Shown in pieces: positions 8,148 through 21,492 of a stretch of 64,000 bases of DNA. The stretch's first letter is position 1. Every line of letters starts with the position of its first letter. The notes below the pieces were generated by a model, which worked only from the letters and a program-made list of their open reading frames with translations, was not told the DNA's origin and searched no databases. Origin of the DNA: Lysobacterales bacterium (GTDB lineage Bacteria; Pseudomonadota; Gammaproteobacteria; Xanthomonadales; Xanthomonadaceae); assembly GCA_019510125.1 (NCBI GenBank), contig JAEKKX010000006.1, positions 248,001 to 312,000 on the forward strand, in the 5' to 3' direction. The position numbers and the translations under genes are program-made.

Positions 8148-9506
8148 ATGACCGCACCGAAGGAAGCCCGCGTTCCCGATATCGGCGATTTCACCGACAT
8201 TCCGGTGATCGAGATCCTGGTCGCCGTCGGCGACACCGTGGCGAAGGACCAGGGCCTGGCGACGCTGGAGTCGGACAAGGCGACGATGGAAGTGCCCGCG
8301 CCGTTCGCCGGCGTCGTCCGCGAACTCAGGGTCAAGCTCGGCGACACCGTCTCCGAGGGCAGCGTGGTGGCGATCATCGAGCCCGCCGAAGCCGCCGAGG
8401 CCGCCGCCGCGCCGCCGGTGCCGAAGCCGGTGGCCGATCCGCCGCCGCCCGCGCCTGCGCCTGCGCCCGCTCCGGTGTCCGCCCCGGCGCCCGCGCCCGC
8501 TGCGTCGCCTGCGCCCGCCGCCGTCGCGCCGATGGGCGCCGGCCTGCCGCCGGTGCGCTTCGAGGCCGACGCCGTGCTGCCGGAGAAGGTGCCGCACGCC
8601 AGCCCGGCGGTGCGCCTGTTCGCGCGCGAACTGGGCGTCGACCTGTCCCGCGTCGCCGGCAGCGCGCGCGGCGGCCGGATCACGAAGCAGGACGTGCAGG
8701 GCTTCGTGAAGGCCGCGATGCAGGGCGGCGCGTCCGCCGGCGTCGCATCCGCCGCGTCCGGCGGCGGCCTGCAGCTGCTGCCGTGGCCGAAGGTCGACTT
8801 CGCGAAGTTCGGCGAGATCGAGGTGCGCGAACTCTCGCGCATCAAGAAGCTCTCCGGCGCCAACCTCGCCCGCAACTGGGCGATGATCCCGCACGTCACC
8901 CAGCACGACGAGGCCGACATCACCGACCTCGAGGCGCTGCGCGTGCAGCTCAACAAGGAGCACGAGAAGGCCGGCGTCAAGCTGACCATGCTCGCGTTCC
9001 TGATGAAGGCCGTGGTCGCGCTGCTGAAGCAGTACCCGGACTTCAACGCCTCGCTCGACGAGAGCGGCGAGAAGCTGGTGCTGAAGAAGTATTTCCACGT
9101 CGGCTTCGCCGCCGACACCCCGAACGGGCTGGTGGTGCCGGTGATCCGCGACGTCGACCGCAAGGGCGTGATCGAAATCGCCCGCGAGACCTCGGAACTG
9201 GCGAAGAAGGCCCGCGACGGCAAGCTCGGCCCGGCCGACATGAGCGGCGGCTGCTTCTCGATCAGCTCGCTCGGCGGCATCGGCGGCACCGCCTTCACGC
9301 CGATCGTCAACGCGCCGGAAGTCGCGATCCTCGGCGTGTCGAAGTCGTCGATCAAGCCGGTGTGGGACGGCCAGCAGTTCCAGCCCAGGCTGATGCTGCC
9401 GCTGTCGCTGAGCTACGACCACCGCGTGATCGACGGCGCCGCCGCGGCGCGTTTCGCCGCGTCGCTGGCGCAGTTGCTCGCGGACATGCGCCGGGTCCTG
9501 CTGTAA
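8148..9506 (+). CDS. aceF: Pyruvate dehydrogenase E2, dihydrolipoyllysine acetyltransferase
   Basis: The 452-residue protein has one lipoyl domain (lipoylated Lys44 in [10 protein letters not shown]), a long Ala/Pro linker (about 85-140), a peripheral subunit-binding domain (about 147-183, [18 protein letters not shown]) and the 2-oxoacid acyltransferase domain with the catalytic His-Asp motif SYDHRVIDG near the C-terminus. It transfers the acetyl group from lipoyl to CoA and forms the core of the complex. A single lipoyl domain is fewer than the three in E. coli AceF. No E1 (aceE) gene is in the window. ATG 8148 follows AAGG by seven bases. The mscS-like gene starts four bases after its stop, so all three genes to 12436 probably form one operon. 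Confidence 0.92.
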   Translation: MTAPKEARVPDIGDFTDIPVIEILVAVGDTVAKDQGLATLESDKATMEVPAPFAGVVRELRVKLGDTVSEGSVVAIIEPAEAAEAAAAPPVPKPVADPPPPAPAPAPAPVSAPAPAPAASPAPAAVAPMGAGLPPVRFEADAVLPEKVPHASPAVRLFARELGVDLSRVAGSARGGRITKQDVQGFVKAAMQGGASAGVASAASGGGLQLLPWPKVDFAKFGEIEVRELSRIKKLSGANLARNWAMIPHVTQHDEADITDLEALRVQLNKEHEKAGVKLTMLAFLMKAVVALLKQYPDFNASLDESGEKLVLKKYFHVGFAADTPNGLVVPVIRDVDRKGVIEIARETSELAKKARDGKLGPADMSGGCFSISSLGGIGGTAFTPIVNAPEVAILGVSKSSIKPVWDGQQFQPRLMLPLSLSYDHRVIDGAAAARFAASLAQLLADMRRVLL

Positions 9507-9510
9507 GGCG

Positions 9511-10638
9511 ATGACCACGACCGCGGACACCGCAGCGCGCAGCGCGCAGGACCGCATCGACGCGGTCGCGCAGCGGGTCGCCGATCGCGGCCGCGTCGAT
9601 TTCCACGCCATGCTCGGTTACAGGCCGCTGGAATACTTCGGCCTGGACGTCACCGTCGGCGGTCTGCTCGCGGCGGTGCTCGCCGTCGCCGGCGCGTGGC
9701 TGCTGTCGGCGCTGGTGCGCCACTGGCTCACCGGCTACGCCCGGCGCAATCCCAACGCCAACCGCGCTTCGCTCTACACCTTGTCCCGGCTGGTGCAGTA
9801 CGTCCTGCTGCTGGTCGGCGCGCTGATCGGGCTGGACCACGCCGGCATTCCGGTCAGCAAGCTCACCGTGTTCGCCGGCGCGATCGGCGTCGGCCTCGGC
9901 TTCGGCCTGCAGGCGATCTTCAGCAACTTCGTCTCGGGCCTGATCCTGCTGTTCGACCGTTCGCTGAAGGTCGGCGATTTCGTCGAACTCGAATCCGGCG
10001 CGCGCGGCGAGGTGCGCGACATCAAGATCCGCGCGACCCGCATCGCCACCAACGACAACATCGACATCCTGGTGCCGAATTCCGAATTCGTCACCGGCAA
10101 GGTCACCAACTGGACGCTGTACGACGGCTCGCGCCGGGTCCGCATCCCGTTCGGCGTGGGCTACGGCAGCGACAAGGACACGGTCCGCGCCGCCGCGCTG
10201 GAAGCCGCGGCCGAGGTGCCGTTCACGCTCGCCCAGGACGGCCCGCGCGCGCCGCAGGTGTGGCTGGTCGAATTCGGCGACAACAGTCTGAACTTCGAGC
10301 TGGTGGTGTGGCTCACCGCCGAAGCCACCAAGCGTCCCGGCGCGGTGAAGGCCGCCTACCTGTGGGCGCTGCACAGCGCGCTGGTGCGCCACGCGATCGA
10401 GATCCCGTTCCCGCAGCGCGACCTGCACCTGCGCAGCATGTTCGGCCGCGAGGGCGAGGACGCGATCGCGCTGCTGCGCGCGCAGCCCGCGCCGGCGTCG
10501 CCCGCGGGCCCGCGGGCCGAGCGCACGCGCGCCGGCGACCTGTCCATCAACGACGCCGTCCGCGAGGTGGAGGCCGACCTGGCGCGCGACGCCGAGGCCG
10601 CCGCCGCGCGCGACGACGCCACGAACCGGAATCCCTGA
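9511..10638 (+). CDS. MscS-family mechanosensitive channel
   Basis: The 375-residue protein has an N-terminal amphipathic region, about three transmembrane segments, and the MscS pore signature FAGAIGVGLGFGLQAIFSNF followed by SGLILLFDRSLKVGDFVEL, the start of the beta domain. The C-terminal 60 residues are hydrophilic and Ala/Arg/Asp-rich, longer than in E. coli MscS (286 residues). It is expected in the inner membrane as a tension-gated channel for osmotic release. It is unusual in sitting between aceF and lpd, with gaps of only 4 and 10 bases. A possible ribosome site, TAAGG, overlaps the aceF stop. Confidence 0.9.
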   Translation: MTTTADTAARSAQDRIDAVAQRVADRGRVDFHAMLGYRPLEYFGLDVTVGGLLAAVLAVAGAWLLSALVRHWLTGYARRNPNANRASLYTLSRLVQYVLLLVGALIGLDHAGIPVSKLTVFAGAIGVGLGFGLQAIFSNFVSGLILLFDRSLKVGDFVELESGARGEVRDIKIRATRIATNDNIDILVPNSEFVTGKVTNWTLYDGSRRVRIPFGVGYGSDKDTVRAAALEAAAEVPFTLAQDGPRAPQVWLVEFGDNSLNFELVVWLTAEATKRPGAVKAAYLWALHSALVRHAIEIPFPQRDLHLRSMFGREGEDAIALLRAQPAPASPAGPRAERTRAGDLSINDAVREVEADLARDAEAAAARDDATNRNP

Positions 10639-10648
10639 GGAGAACCGC

Positions 10649-12436
10649 ATGTCCCAGTCCATCGAAGTGAAAGTGCCGGACATCGGCGACTTCGAGCACA
10701 TCCCGGTCATCGAACTGCTGGTCGCGGTCGGCGACACCGTCGCCAAGGACCAGGGCCTGGTCACGCTCGAATCCGACAAGGCGACGATGGAAGTGCCGTC
10801 GTCCGCCGCCGGCGTGGTGAAGGAACTGCGGGTGAAGCTCGGCGACACGGTGTCCGAGGGCAGCGTGATCGCGGTGCTGGAAGCCGCCGATGGCGCCGCG
10901 GCCGCACCCGCCGCAGCTCCTGTCTCCGCACCTGCGCCCGCCGCCACGCCCGCGGCTGCCCCCGCACCGGCCCCTGCCTCTGCAGCGCCCGCACCGGCCG
11001 CCGCCGCGGCCACCGGCCGCAAGGCCGACATCGAATGCCGCATGCTGGTGCTCGGCGCCGGCCCGGGCGGCTACACCGCCGCGTTCCGCAGCGCCGACCT
11101 CGGCCTCGACACCGTGCTGGTCGAGCGCTACCCGTCGCTCGGCGGCGTCTGCCTCAACGTCGGCTGCATCCCGTCGAAGGCGCTGCTGCACGCGGCGAAC
11201 GTGATCGACGAGGCGGCGCACGCGAAGGATTACGGCATCGACTTCGGTGCGCCGACCATCGCGCTCGACACCCTGCGCGGCTACAAGGACAAGGTCGTCG
11301 GCCAGCTCACCAAGGGCCTGTCCGGCATGGCGAAGCAGCGAAAGGTGCGGGTGGTGCAGGGCGCCGGCAAGTTCGTGTCGCCGAACGAGATCGAAGTCGC
11401 CGGGGACGGCGGCACGCAGCTCGTGCGCTTCGAACAGTGCATCATCGCCGCCGGCTCGCAGCCGGTGAAGCTGCCGGCGTTCCCCTGGGATGACCCGCGG
11501 GTGATGGACTCCACCGACGCGCTGATGCTGGCCGACGTGCCGAAGTCGCTGCTCGTCGTCGGCGGCGGCATCATCGGCCTGGAGATGGCGACGGTGTACC
11601 GCGCGCTGGGCGCGGCGGTCACCGTGGTCGAGTTCATGGACCAGATCATGCCCGGCGCCGACACCGACCTGATCAAGCCGCTGGTCGATCGCCTGAAGAA
11701 GCAGGGCGTCGCGATCCATCTCAAGACCAAGGTGGTCGAGGCCAAGGCGACCAAGGCCGGCATCGTCTGCGGCTTCGAGGGCGCCGGCATTCCCGCAAGC
11801 GACACCTACGATCGCGTGCTGGTCGCCGTCGGCCGGTCGCCGAACGGCAGGAAGATCGATGCCGACAAGGCCGGCGTCGCGGTCACCGAGCGCGGCTTCA
11901 TCGAGGTCGATCGCCAGATGCGCACGAACGTGCCGCACATCTTCGCGATCGGCGACATCGTCGGCCAGCCGATGCTGGCGCACAAGGCGACGCACGAAGG
12001 CAAGCTCGCCGCGGAAGTCGCCGCCGGCGAGAAGAAGGAGTGGGTGGCGCGCGTCATCCCGTCGGTCGCCTACACCGATCCGGAAATCGCCTGGGTCGGC
12101 GTCACCGAGACCGAAGCGAAGGCCAAGGGCCTGAAGGTCGGCGTCGGCAAGTTCCCGTGGGCCGCGTCCGGCCGCGCGATCGGGCTCGGCCGCACCGAGG
12201 GCTTCACCAAGCTGATCTTCGACGAGGCCAGCCATCGCATCATCGGCGCCGGCATCGTCGGCGTGCATGCGGGCGACCTGATCGCCGAGGCGGCGCTGGC
12301 GATCGAGATGGGCTGCGAGGTCGCCGACATCGGCCACACCATCCATCCGCATCCCACGCTGAGCGAGTCGGTGGGCATGGCCGCGGAAGTGTTCGACGGC
12401 ACCATCACCGACCTGTACATCCCGAAGAAGAAATGA
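10649..12436 (+). CDS. lpdA: Dihydrolipoyl dehydrogenase (E3) with N-terminal lipoyl domain
   Basis: This 595-residue fusion has a lipoyl domain (about 1-80; lipoyl Lys44 in [10 protein letters not shown]), an Ala/Pro linker (about 85-125), and a full flavoprotein disulfide reductase: FAD-binding LGAGPGGYTAAFRSADLG, redox-active CLNVGC around residue 170, NAD-binding VVGGGIIGLEMATV, and the C-terminal HIS-Glu motif HPHPTLSESV. It reoxidises dihydrolipoamide with NAD+. The lipoyl domain is nearly identical to that of the neighbouring aceF, with Lys at the same residue number, implying a shared origin. Lipoyl-E3 fusions are known in several proteobacteria. GAGGAG lies seven bases before the ATG. 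Confidence 0.93.
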   Translation: MSQSIEVKVPDIGDFEHIPVIELLVAVGDTVAKDQGLVTLESDKATMEVPSSAAGVVKELRVKLGDTVSEGSVIAVLEAADGAAAAPAAAPVSAPAPAATPAAAPAPAPASAAPAPAAAAATGRKADIECRMLVLGAGPGGYTAAFRSADLGLDTVLVERYPSLGGVCLNVGCIPSKALLHAANVIDEAAHAKDYGIDFGAPTIALDTLRGYKDKVVGQLTKGLSGMAKQRKVRVVQGAGKFVSPNEIEVAGDGGTQLVRFEQCIIAAGSQPVKLPAFPWDDPRVMDSTDALMLADVPKSLLVVGGGIIGLEMATVYRALGAAVTVVEFMDQIMPGADTDLIKPLVDRLKKQGVAIHLKTKVVEAKATKAGIVCGFEGAGIPASDTYDRVLVAVGRSPNGRKIDADKAGVAVTERGFIEVDRQMRTNVPHIFAIGDIVGQPMLAHKATHEGKLAAEVAAGEKKEWVARVIPSVAYTDPEIAWVGVTETEAKAKGLKVGVGKFPWAASGRAIGLGRTEGFTKLIFDEASHRIIGAGIVGVHAGDLIAEAALAIEMGCEVADIGHTIHPHPTLSESVGMAAEVFDGTITDLYIPKKK

Positions 12437-12446
12437 CCGCAGCGAT

Positions 12447-12478
12447 CCGGTAGAGCGGCCTGAAGGCCGCTCTACCGG
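12447..12478. repeat. Perfect GTAG palindrome (REP/SMAG-like)
   Basis: A perfect 14-base-pair inverted repeat, CCGGTAGAGCGGCC, with a four-base loop (TGAA), starts 11 bases after the lpdA stop. The same arms appear, split by a spacer, at 21020 and 24998. It may act as a 3' mRNA stabiliser or weak terminator of the aceF-mscS-lpdA operon; there is no U tract. Confidence 0.8.
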
Positions 12479-12507
12479 GAAGAAGGAAACGCAACAGGGA
12501 GCGCCCG

Positions 12508-13200
12508 ATGAAAACCCTCGGCCTGCTCGGCGGGATGAGCTGGGAATCGACGCTGCCGTACTACCGCATCGTCAACGAACGCGTGCGCGCACGCCTCGGC
12601 GGCCTGCATTCGGCCCGGCTCGTGCTGCACAGCGTCGATTTCGCGGAGATCGAGGCGCTGCAGCACGCCGACCGCTGGGACGACGCCGGCGCCTTGCTCG
12701 CCGCCGCCGCGCGCGGGTTGCGCGCCGCGGGCGCGGAGGCGCTCGTGCTGTGCACCAACACCATGCATCGCGTCGCCCCGGCGATCGAGGCCGCGGTCGA
12801 TCTTCCGCTGCTGCACATCGCCGACGCCACCGCGGCGCGGATCCGCGCGGCCGGGCTGGAGCGGGTCGCACTGCTTGGCACGCGGTTCACGATGGAGCAG
12901 GCGTTCTATCGCGATCGGATCGCGGCGGCGGGCATCGCCGTGCTGGTGCCCGACGCCGAAGAACGCGAGCGCGTGCATCGGGTGATCTACGATGAGCTGT
13001 GCCTGGGCCGCCTGCACGACGCCTCGCGCGCCGACTACCGGGCGATCATCGCCGGGCTGGTCGCGCGCGGCGCGCAGGGCGTGATCCTCGGCTGCACCGA
13101 GATCGGTCTGCTGGTGGGCGAGGGCGACGCCGACGCGCCGCTGTTCGACACCGCCCGGATCCACGCCGAGGCCGCCGCCGACTGGGCGCTGGAGGGCTGA
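12508..13200 (+). CDS. Aspartate/glutamate racemase family protein
   Basis: The 230-residue protein begins with MKTLGLLGGMSWESTLPYYR, the hallmark of the YgeA/RacX-like subfamily. It has both catalytic cysteines of the two-base mechanism, in VLCTNTMH and ILGCTEIGLL. It is expected to be a cytosolic PLP-independent amino-acid racemase. Substrate preference is not readable; E. coli YgeA is a broad-specificity racemase. GGGAG precedes the ATG by seven bases. It stands alone between the palindromic repeat and a GC-rich hairpin, so it is likely monocistronic. Confidence 0.85.
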   Translation: MKTLGLLGGMSWESTLPYYRIVNERVRARLGGLHSARLVLHSVDFAEIEALQHADRWDDAGALLAAAARGLRAAGAEALVLCTNTMHRVAPAIEAAVDLPLLHIADATAARIRAAGLERVALLGTRFTMEQAFYRDRIAAAGIAVLVPDAEERERVHRVIYDELCLGRLHDASRADYRAIIAGLVARGAQGVILGCTEIGLLVGEGDADAPLFDTARIHAEAAADWALEG

Positions 13201-13217
13201 GCGCCGCACATGAAAGA

Positions 13218-13247
13218 GGAGCCCCGGCCGGGGAATGCCGGGGCTCC
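13218..13247. terminator. GC-rich hairpin after the racemase gene
   Basis: An 11-base-pair stem GGAGCCCCGGC / GCCGGGGCTCC encloses an eight-base loop, 18 bases after the racemase stop. No U tract follows on the plus strand, so it is a candidate rather than a proven terminator. The rest of the 361-base gap to atpI holds the promoter described next and no recognisable gene. Confidence 0.5.
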
Positions 13248-13451
13248 GGTGCCTGCGGGCCGCCGAGGTACGGCCGGATGCGTCGTGCAGGACGTTTCCA
13301 TGGACCGGCCACTGGCGCGGAAGTTCCCGCGGGGCCGCGACGGCCGCGAATGTGACGACGGTCGTCCGCCGGCCGGAAGCGCCTTCGGGATCAATGGCTT
13401 GCGATCGAACGCCCGGGCGGCGGGGCGGCCCGGCTTCGACGATGGCCGCGG

Positions 13452-13481
13452 TTGCCCCGGAAAACCGGCCGCTGCTATACT
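13452..13481 (+). promoter_or_regulatory. Candidate sigma-70 promoter of the atp operon
   Basis: TTGCCC (13452-13457) and TATACT (13476-13481) are separated by 18 bases, a good match to a housekeeping promoter. It lies about 80 bases upstream of the atpI start and is the only such pair seen between the racemase gene and the ATP synthase genes. It would place the transcription start near 13488. The assignment is by pattern only. Confidence 0.5.
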
Positions 13482-13561
13482 TTTGCGGCTTCGCAGGACG
13501 GTTTTCGGCTGCCATCGGCGCCGCGCCGGCCTGTCGTCTTCGCCAATTCCCCGGGTGCCGC

Positions 13562-13939
13562 GTGCTGAATTCTGTCGCCGCGGGCCGCCGGTTGGCGCGA
13601 CGCACGGTGCTGTTGCAGGCCGTCGCGGTCGCGATCGCCGCCGTGGCCTGTCTGACGTTCGGAGGTCCGGCCGCGCTCGCCGCGCTGGTCGGGGGCGCCG
13701 CGATGACGCTCGGGACCGCCCTGGCGGCCTGGGGCGCGTTCCCCGGCCGCGTGGTCGGCGCGGAACTGGCGTTCGGTCGCCTGCTCCTCGGAGTGGCGGC
13801 GAAATGGATCGTGGTGGCCGTGGGCCTGTGGCTCGCGATCGCCGTGTGGAAGCTGCCGGCGGTGCCGGCGCTCGTCGGTGCGGCCGCGGCCGCGGCGGGC
13901 GTGCTGTTCTCCGCGAGGTCCGGCCTGCGCTCGCCCTGA
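13562..13939 (+). CDS. atpI: ATP synthase subunit I (AtpI)
   Basis: The 125-residue protein has four hydrophobic segments (for example LLQAVAVAIAAVACLTFGG and VVAVGLWLAIAVWKLPAVPALVGAAAA). It occupies the first position of the ATP synthase operon, the usual place of the poorly conserved AtpI. AtpI assists c-ring assembly in the inner membrane. The GTG start at 13562 gives a normal length; an upstream extension in the same frame is possible but would cross the candidate promoter. Identification rests on topology and position more than on sequence motifs. Confidence 0.75.
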   Translation: MLNSVAAGRRLARRTVLLQAVAVAIAAVACLTFGGPAALAALVGGAAMTLGTALAAWGAFPGRVVGAELAFGRLLLGVAAKWIVVAVGLWLAIAVWKLPAVPALVGAAAAAAGVLFSARSGLRSP

Positions 13940-14031
13940 GCGCTGCGGACCGCGCGGATCGCGTGACTCCCGCGTCGTGGAATTCCCGCGGCGCGACCAG
14001 TGGCAATGACCTGCAAGCAAGTGACCCGTAA

Positions 14032-15223
<1,192 letters not shown>

Positions 15224-15332
15224 TCGGCACCGGCACGGGGCCGTTCGCGGCCCCGCGCCCCCGTACGCGCAGACCGCGGCCCCGCGCCGCGGCTTGCGCC
15301 GATTCGCAGGACACGCTTCCTCAGGGCACGTC

Positions 15333-15803
15333 ATGAATCCGAATATCACCCTGTTGGGCCAGATGATCTCGTTCGCGATCCTCATCTGGTTCACCGTCAA
15401 GTTCATCTGGCCGCCGCTGATGAAGGCGATCGAGGAACGTCAGCAGAAGATCGCCGACGGCCTCGCCGCCGCCGACAAGGCCAAGGCCGACCTCGAACAG
15501 GCCGAAGACAAGGTCAACGAGGAGCTGAAGGTCGCCCGCGCCAAGGCCAACGAGATCATCGAACAGGCCCACCAGCGCGCCAACCAGATCGTCGACCAGG
15601 CCAAGAACGACGCCGTCGCCGAAGCCGGTCGGCAGAAGGCGCTGGCCGAGGCCGAGATCGCCGCCGCCGCCAACCGCGCCAAGGAAGACCTGCGCAAGCA
15701 GGTGTCCGCCCTGGCCGTGTCGGGCGCCGAGAAGCTGCTCAAGCGCGAGATCGACGCCAACGCCCACAAGGCGCTGATCGACGACCTCGCCGCCCAGCTC
15801 TGA
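15333..15803 (+). CDS. atpF: F0F1 ATP synthase subunit b
   Basis: The 156-residue subunit has one N-terminal transmembrane helix ([18 protein letters not shown]) followed by a long charged, Ala-rich coiled coil, the peripheral stalk that links F0 to F1 through the delta subunit. Length equals that of E. coli AtpF (156). The ATG at 15333 is preferred over an in-frame start 39 bases upstream because it begins with the conserved [10 protein letters not shown] and has CAGGG at a suitable distance. Confidence 0.95.
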   Translation: MNPNITLLGQMISFAILIWFTVKFIWPPLMKAIEERQQKIADGLAAADKAKADLEQAEDKVNEELKVARAKANEIIEQAHQRANQIVDQAKNDAVAEAGRQKALAEAEIAAAANRAKEDLRKQVSALAVSGAEKLLKREIDANAHKALIDDLAAQL

Positions 15804-15819
15804 CGGCACGGAGACTCCG

Positions 15820-16347
15820 ATGAGCCAGGCTCTCACCCTCGCCCGCCCCTACGCCCGCGCCGCCTACGCGATCGCGCGCGAGGCCGGCGCCGCCGCGGCG
15901 TGGTCCGACGCGCTCGCCTTCGCGGCGCGCGTCGCCGCGGAATCGCGCGTGCATGCGCTGCTCGGCCACCCGCAGCTCGGCCGCGACGATGCGGTGACGC
16001 TGCTCGCCCCGGACGACGCGCCCGCCGCGTTCTGCGATTTCCTCGCCCTGCTGGCGGACAACCGCCGGCTGCCGCTGCTGACCGAGATCGCGGGGCTGTA
16101 CGAGGAACTGCGCGCGGACGCCGAGCGCATCGTCAAGGCGAAGGTGACCTCGGCGACGGCGCTGCCGGCCGCGGAGCTGGACACGATCAAGGCCGCGCTC
16201 AAGCGCCGTTTCGGCCGCGAGGTCGAGGTCGAGACCTCGGTCGACGCGTCGCTGATCGGCGGCGCGGTGATCGACGCCGGCGACGTGGTGATCGACGGCT
16301 CGCTGCGCAGCAAGCTCGCCCGCCTGCAATCGGCGCTCGCCCACTGA
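15820..16347 (+). CDS. atpH: F0F1 ATP synthase subunit delta
   Basis: The 175-residue subunit begins [20 protein letters not shown], typical of delta/OSCP. It has the conserved C-terminal [23 protein letters not shown] segment. It caps the F1 hexamer and binds the b-subunit stalk. GGAG precedes the ATG by five bases. It follows atpF after 16 bases in the standard operon order. Confidence 0.94.
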   Translation: MSQALTLARPYARAAYAIAREAGAAAAWSDALAFAARVAAESRVHALLGHPQLGRDDAVTLLAPDDAPAAFCDFLALLADNRRLPLLTEIAGLYEELRADAERIVKAKVTSATALPAAELDTIKAALKRRFGREVEVETSVDASLIGGAVIDAGDVVIDGSLRSKLARLQSALAH

Positions 16348-16408
16348 CGCGCCCGCACACACGCATTCATTTCATCGTCGGCGGCGACGCCGGCACAAGG
16401 GAACCACC

Positions 16409-17959
<1,551 letters not shown>

Positions 17960-18027
17960 TGCGCGGGGTGGGCCTCCGGCCCATCCTTCGCGGCGGCGAA
18001 ACGCCGGCGCAGGTGTGACCTCACGAC

Positions 18028-18049
18028 GGCGGGCCGAAGCCCGCCCTAC
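18028..18049 (-). repeat. GTAG-ended palindrome between atpA and atpG
   Basis: Read on the minus strand this is GTAGGGCGGGCTTCGGCCCGCC, a member of the GTAG-palindrome family seen elsewhere in the window. It lies in the 102-base atpA-atpG gap, and its plus-strand flank (GGGAAGAAAGAG) supplies the purine-rich ribosome site of atpG. Nothing else is seen in that gap. Confidence 0.65.
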
Positions 18050-18061
18050 GGGAAGAAAGAG

Positions 18062-20402
<2,341 letters not shown>

Positions 20403-20410
20403 TGCGTGTT

Positions 20411-20500
20411 CCCTCTCCCGCCAGCGGGAGAGGGTCAGGGTGAGGGCGTCGCGGCTCGTCACCCTCACCCCCGCCCTCTCCCGTGAACGGGAGAGGGGGA
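20411..20500. repeat. Paired CCCTCTCCC palindromes inside the atp operon
   Basis: Two palindromic units (20411-20434 and about 20475-20500), with mutually complementary flanks TCAGGGTGAGGG and CACCCTCACCC, form a nested inverted repeat filling the atpD-atpC gap. The family matches the 2289-2483 cluster. The right arm ends in a G-rich run a few bases before an ATG (20503) that is out of frame with atpC, 20 bases before the atpC start. It may lower or tune atpC expression. Confidence 0.75.
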
Positions 20501-20522
20501 CCATGAACAAGAGCGTTTACCT

Positions 20523-20945
20523 ATGGCTACCATCCGTTGCGACATCGTCAGCGCCGAAGCCGAGATCTTCCACGGCGAAGCCACGCTCGTGGTCGCCACC
20601 GGCGAACAGGGCGAACTCGGCATCGCGCCGCGCCATGCGCCGCTGATCACCCGCCTGAAGCCGGGCAAGGTCGTCGTCACCACGGCGAACGGCGAGACCC
20701 TGGATTTCGCGATCTCCGGCGGTATCCTCGAAGTGCAGCCGCAGGTCGTGACAGTGCTGGCCGACACCGCGGTCCGCGCGCAGGACATCGACGAGGCCGC
20801 GGTCAAGGCCGCGATGGAAGAAGCCAGGCGCGCGCTGGAACACAAGGATCCGAAGATGTCGGCCGAAGAGGCCCAGTCGCAGTTGGCGATGAGCCTCGCC
20901 CAGCTCAGCGCGCTGGAGCGCCTGCGCAAGAACCTCAAGCACTGA
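20523..20945 (+). CDS. atpC: F0F1 ATP synthase subunit epsilon
   Basis: The 140-residue subunit begins [20 protein letters not shown] and contains the beta-sandwich signature [19 protein letters not shown], then a C-terminal helical hairpin (residues about 90-138). It binds gamma and can inhibit ATP hydrolysis. Its ribosome site is weak (AAGAGCG), and the palindromic repeat just upstream separates it from atpD by 120 bases, unlike the tight spacing common at this junction. Confidence 0.95.
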   Translation: MATIRCDIVSAEAEIFHGEATLVVATGEQGELGIAPRHAPLITRLKPGKVVVTTANGETLDFAISGGILEVQPQVVTVLADTAVRAQDIDEAAVKAAMEEARRALEHKDPKMSAEEAQSQLAMSLAQLSALERLRKNLKH

Positions 20946-20970
20946 GGCGCCTGCCTTCGCGACACCCGGA

Positions 20971-20994
20971 ACGCCGGCGCAAGCCGGCGTTTTT
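20971..20994 (+). terminator. Rho-independent terminator of the atp operon
   Basis: The stem ACGCCGGC/GCCGGCGT with a short GCAA-type loop is followed directly by TTTT, 26 bases after the atpC stop. It is one of the clearest intrinsic terminators in the window and marks the end of atpIBEFHAGDC. Confidence 0.8.
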
Positions 20995-21019
20995 CGTGGG
21001 ACGGTTCGCGCATCCCGCC

Positions 21020-21103
21020 CCGGTAGAGCGGCCTTCAGGCCGCTGTTCCCATCCAATTCGCCTCGCCATCAACAAAGCAGCGGCCTGAAGGCCGCCCTAC
21101 CGG
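21020..21103. repeat. Inverted pair of GTAG repeats between atpC and gtrA-like gene
   Basis: The left unit (21020-21045) and right unit (21078-21103) are inverted copies of the GTAG palindrome family, separated by 32 unrelated bases. The arrangement is that of a bacterial interspersed mosaic element. It lies between the converging atpC and GtrA-family genes, so it may help end transcription from both sides. Confidence 0.8.
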
Positions 21104-21108
21104 CGGCG

Positions 21109-21492
21109 TCAGCGCTTGTAGACCCAGTGCCGCGAGACCAGGAAGCCGGCGAGCCCCAGCGTCAGTTCGATCGCCGGTTTCGCCAGCCATGCGCCGCGCA
21201 GGCCGAACACCTCGTCGACCCGGCCCATCGCCAGCGTGCTGAGCGCGGTGCTGGTCAGCCACATCAGCATGAACCGGCGCAGTTGCGCACCGCCGACGCG
21301 GGTGTCCTCGCCGGCGAAGGTGATCTTGCCGTTGAGCCAGAAACCGAGCATCGCGCCGCTGATGCGGCCGCAGACGTTCGCCGGTTCGATCGGCAGGCCG
21401 AGGTGGCTGGCGAGGACGGTCACGCCCCAGTCCAGCAGCCACTGCAGGCCGCCGAACAGCAGGTAATGCCCGCCCTGGCGGGTCAGGCTCAT
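21109..21492 (-). CDS. GtrA-family membrane protein
   Basis: The 127-residue protein has four predicted transmembrane helices and GtrA-family features: YLLFGGLQWLLDWGV at the start, FWLNGKITFAGE in the middle, and the C-terminal GFLVSRHWVYKR. GtrA proteins are thought to flip polyprenyl-linked sugars for cell-envelope glycosylation. Its ATG overlaps the stop of the upstream GT-C-like gene by four bases, so the two are translationally coupled and probably act together. Confidence 0.85.
   Translation of the reverse strand: MSLTRQGGHYLLFGGLQWLLDWGVTVLASHLGLPIEPANVCGRISGAMLGFWLNGKITFAGEDTRVGGAQLRRFMLMWLTSTALSTLAMGRVDEVFGLRGAWLAKPAIELTLGLAGFLVSRHWVYKR

Noticed and set aside
13210-14031. A plus-strand frame of 273 codons across the atp promoter and atpI
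   Set aside because: It overlaps atpI in another frame and has Arg/Gly-rich composition, unlike a real protein of this genome.
20440-20646. A 68-codon frame starting in the repeat before atpC
   Set aside because: It derives from the palindrome itself and overlaps atpC out of frame; only its ATG at 20503 is of interest as a possible decoy.
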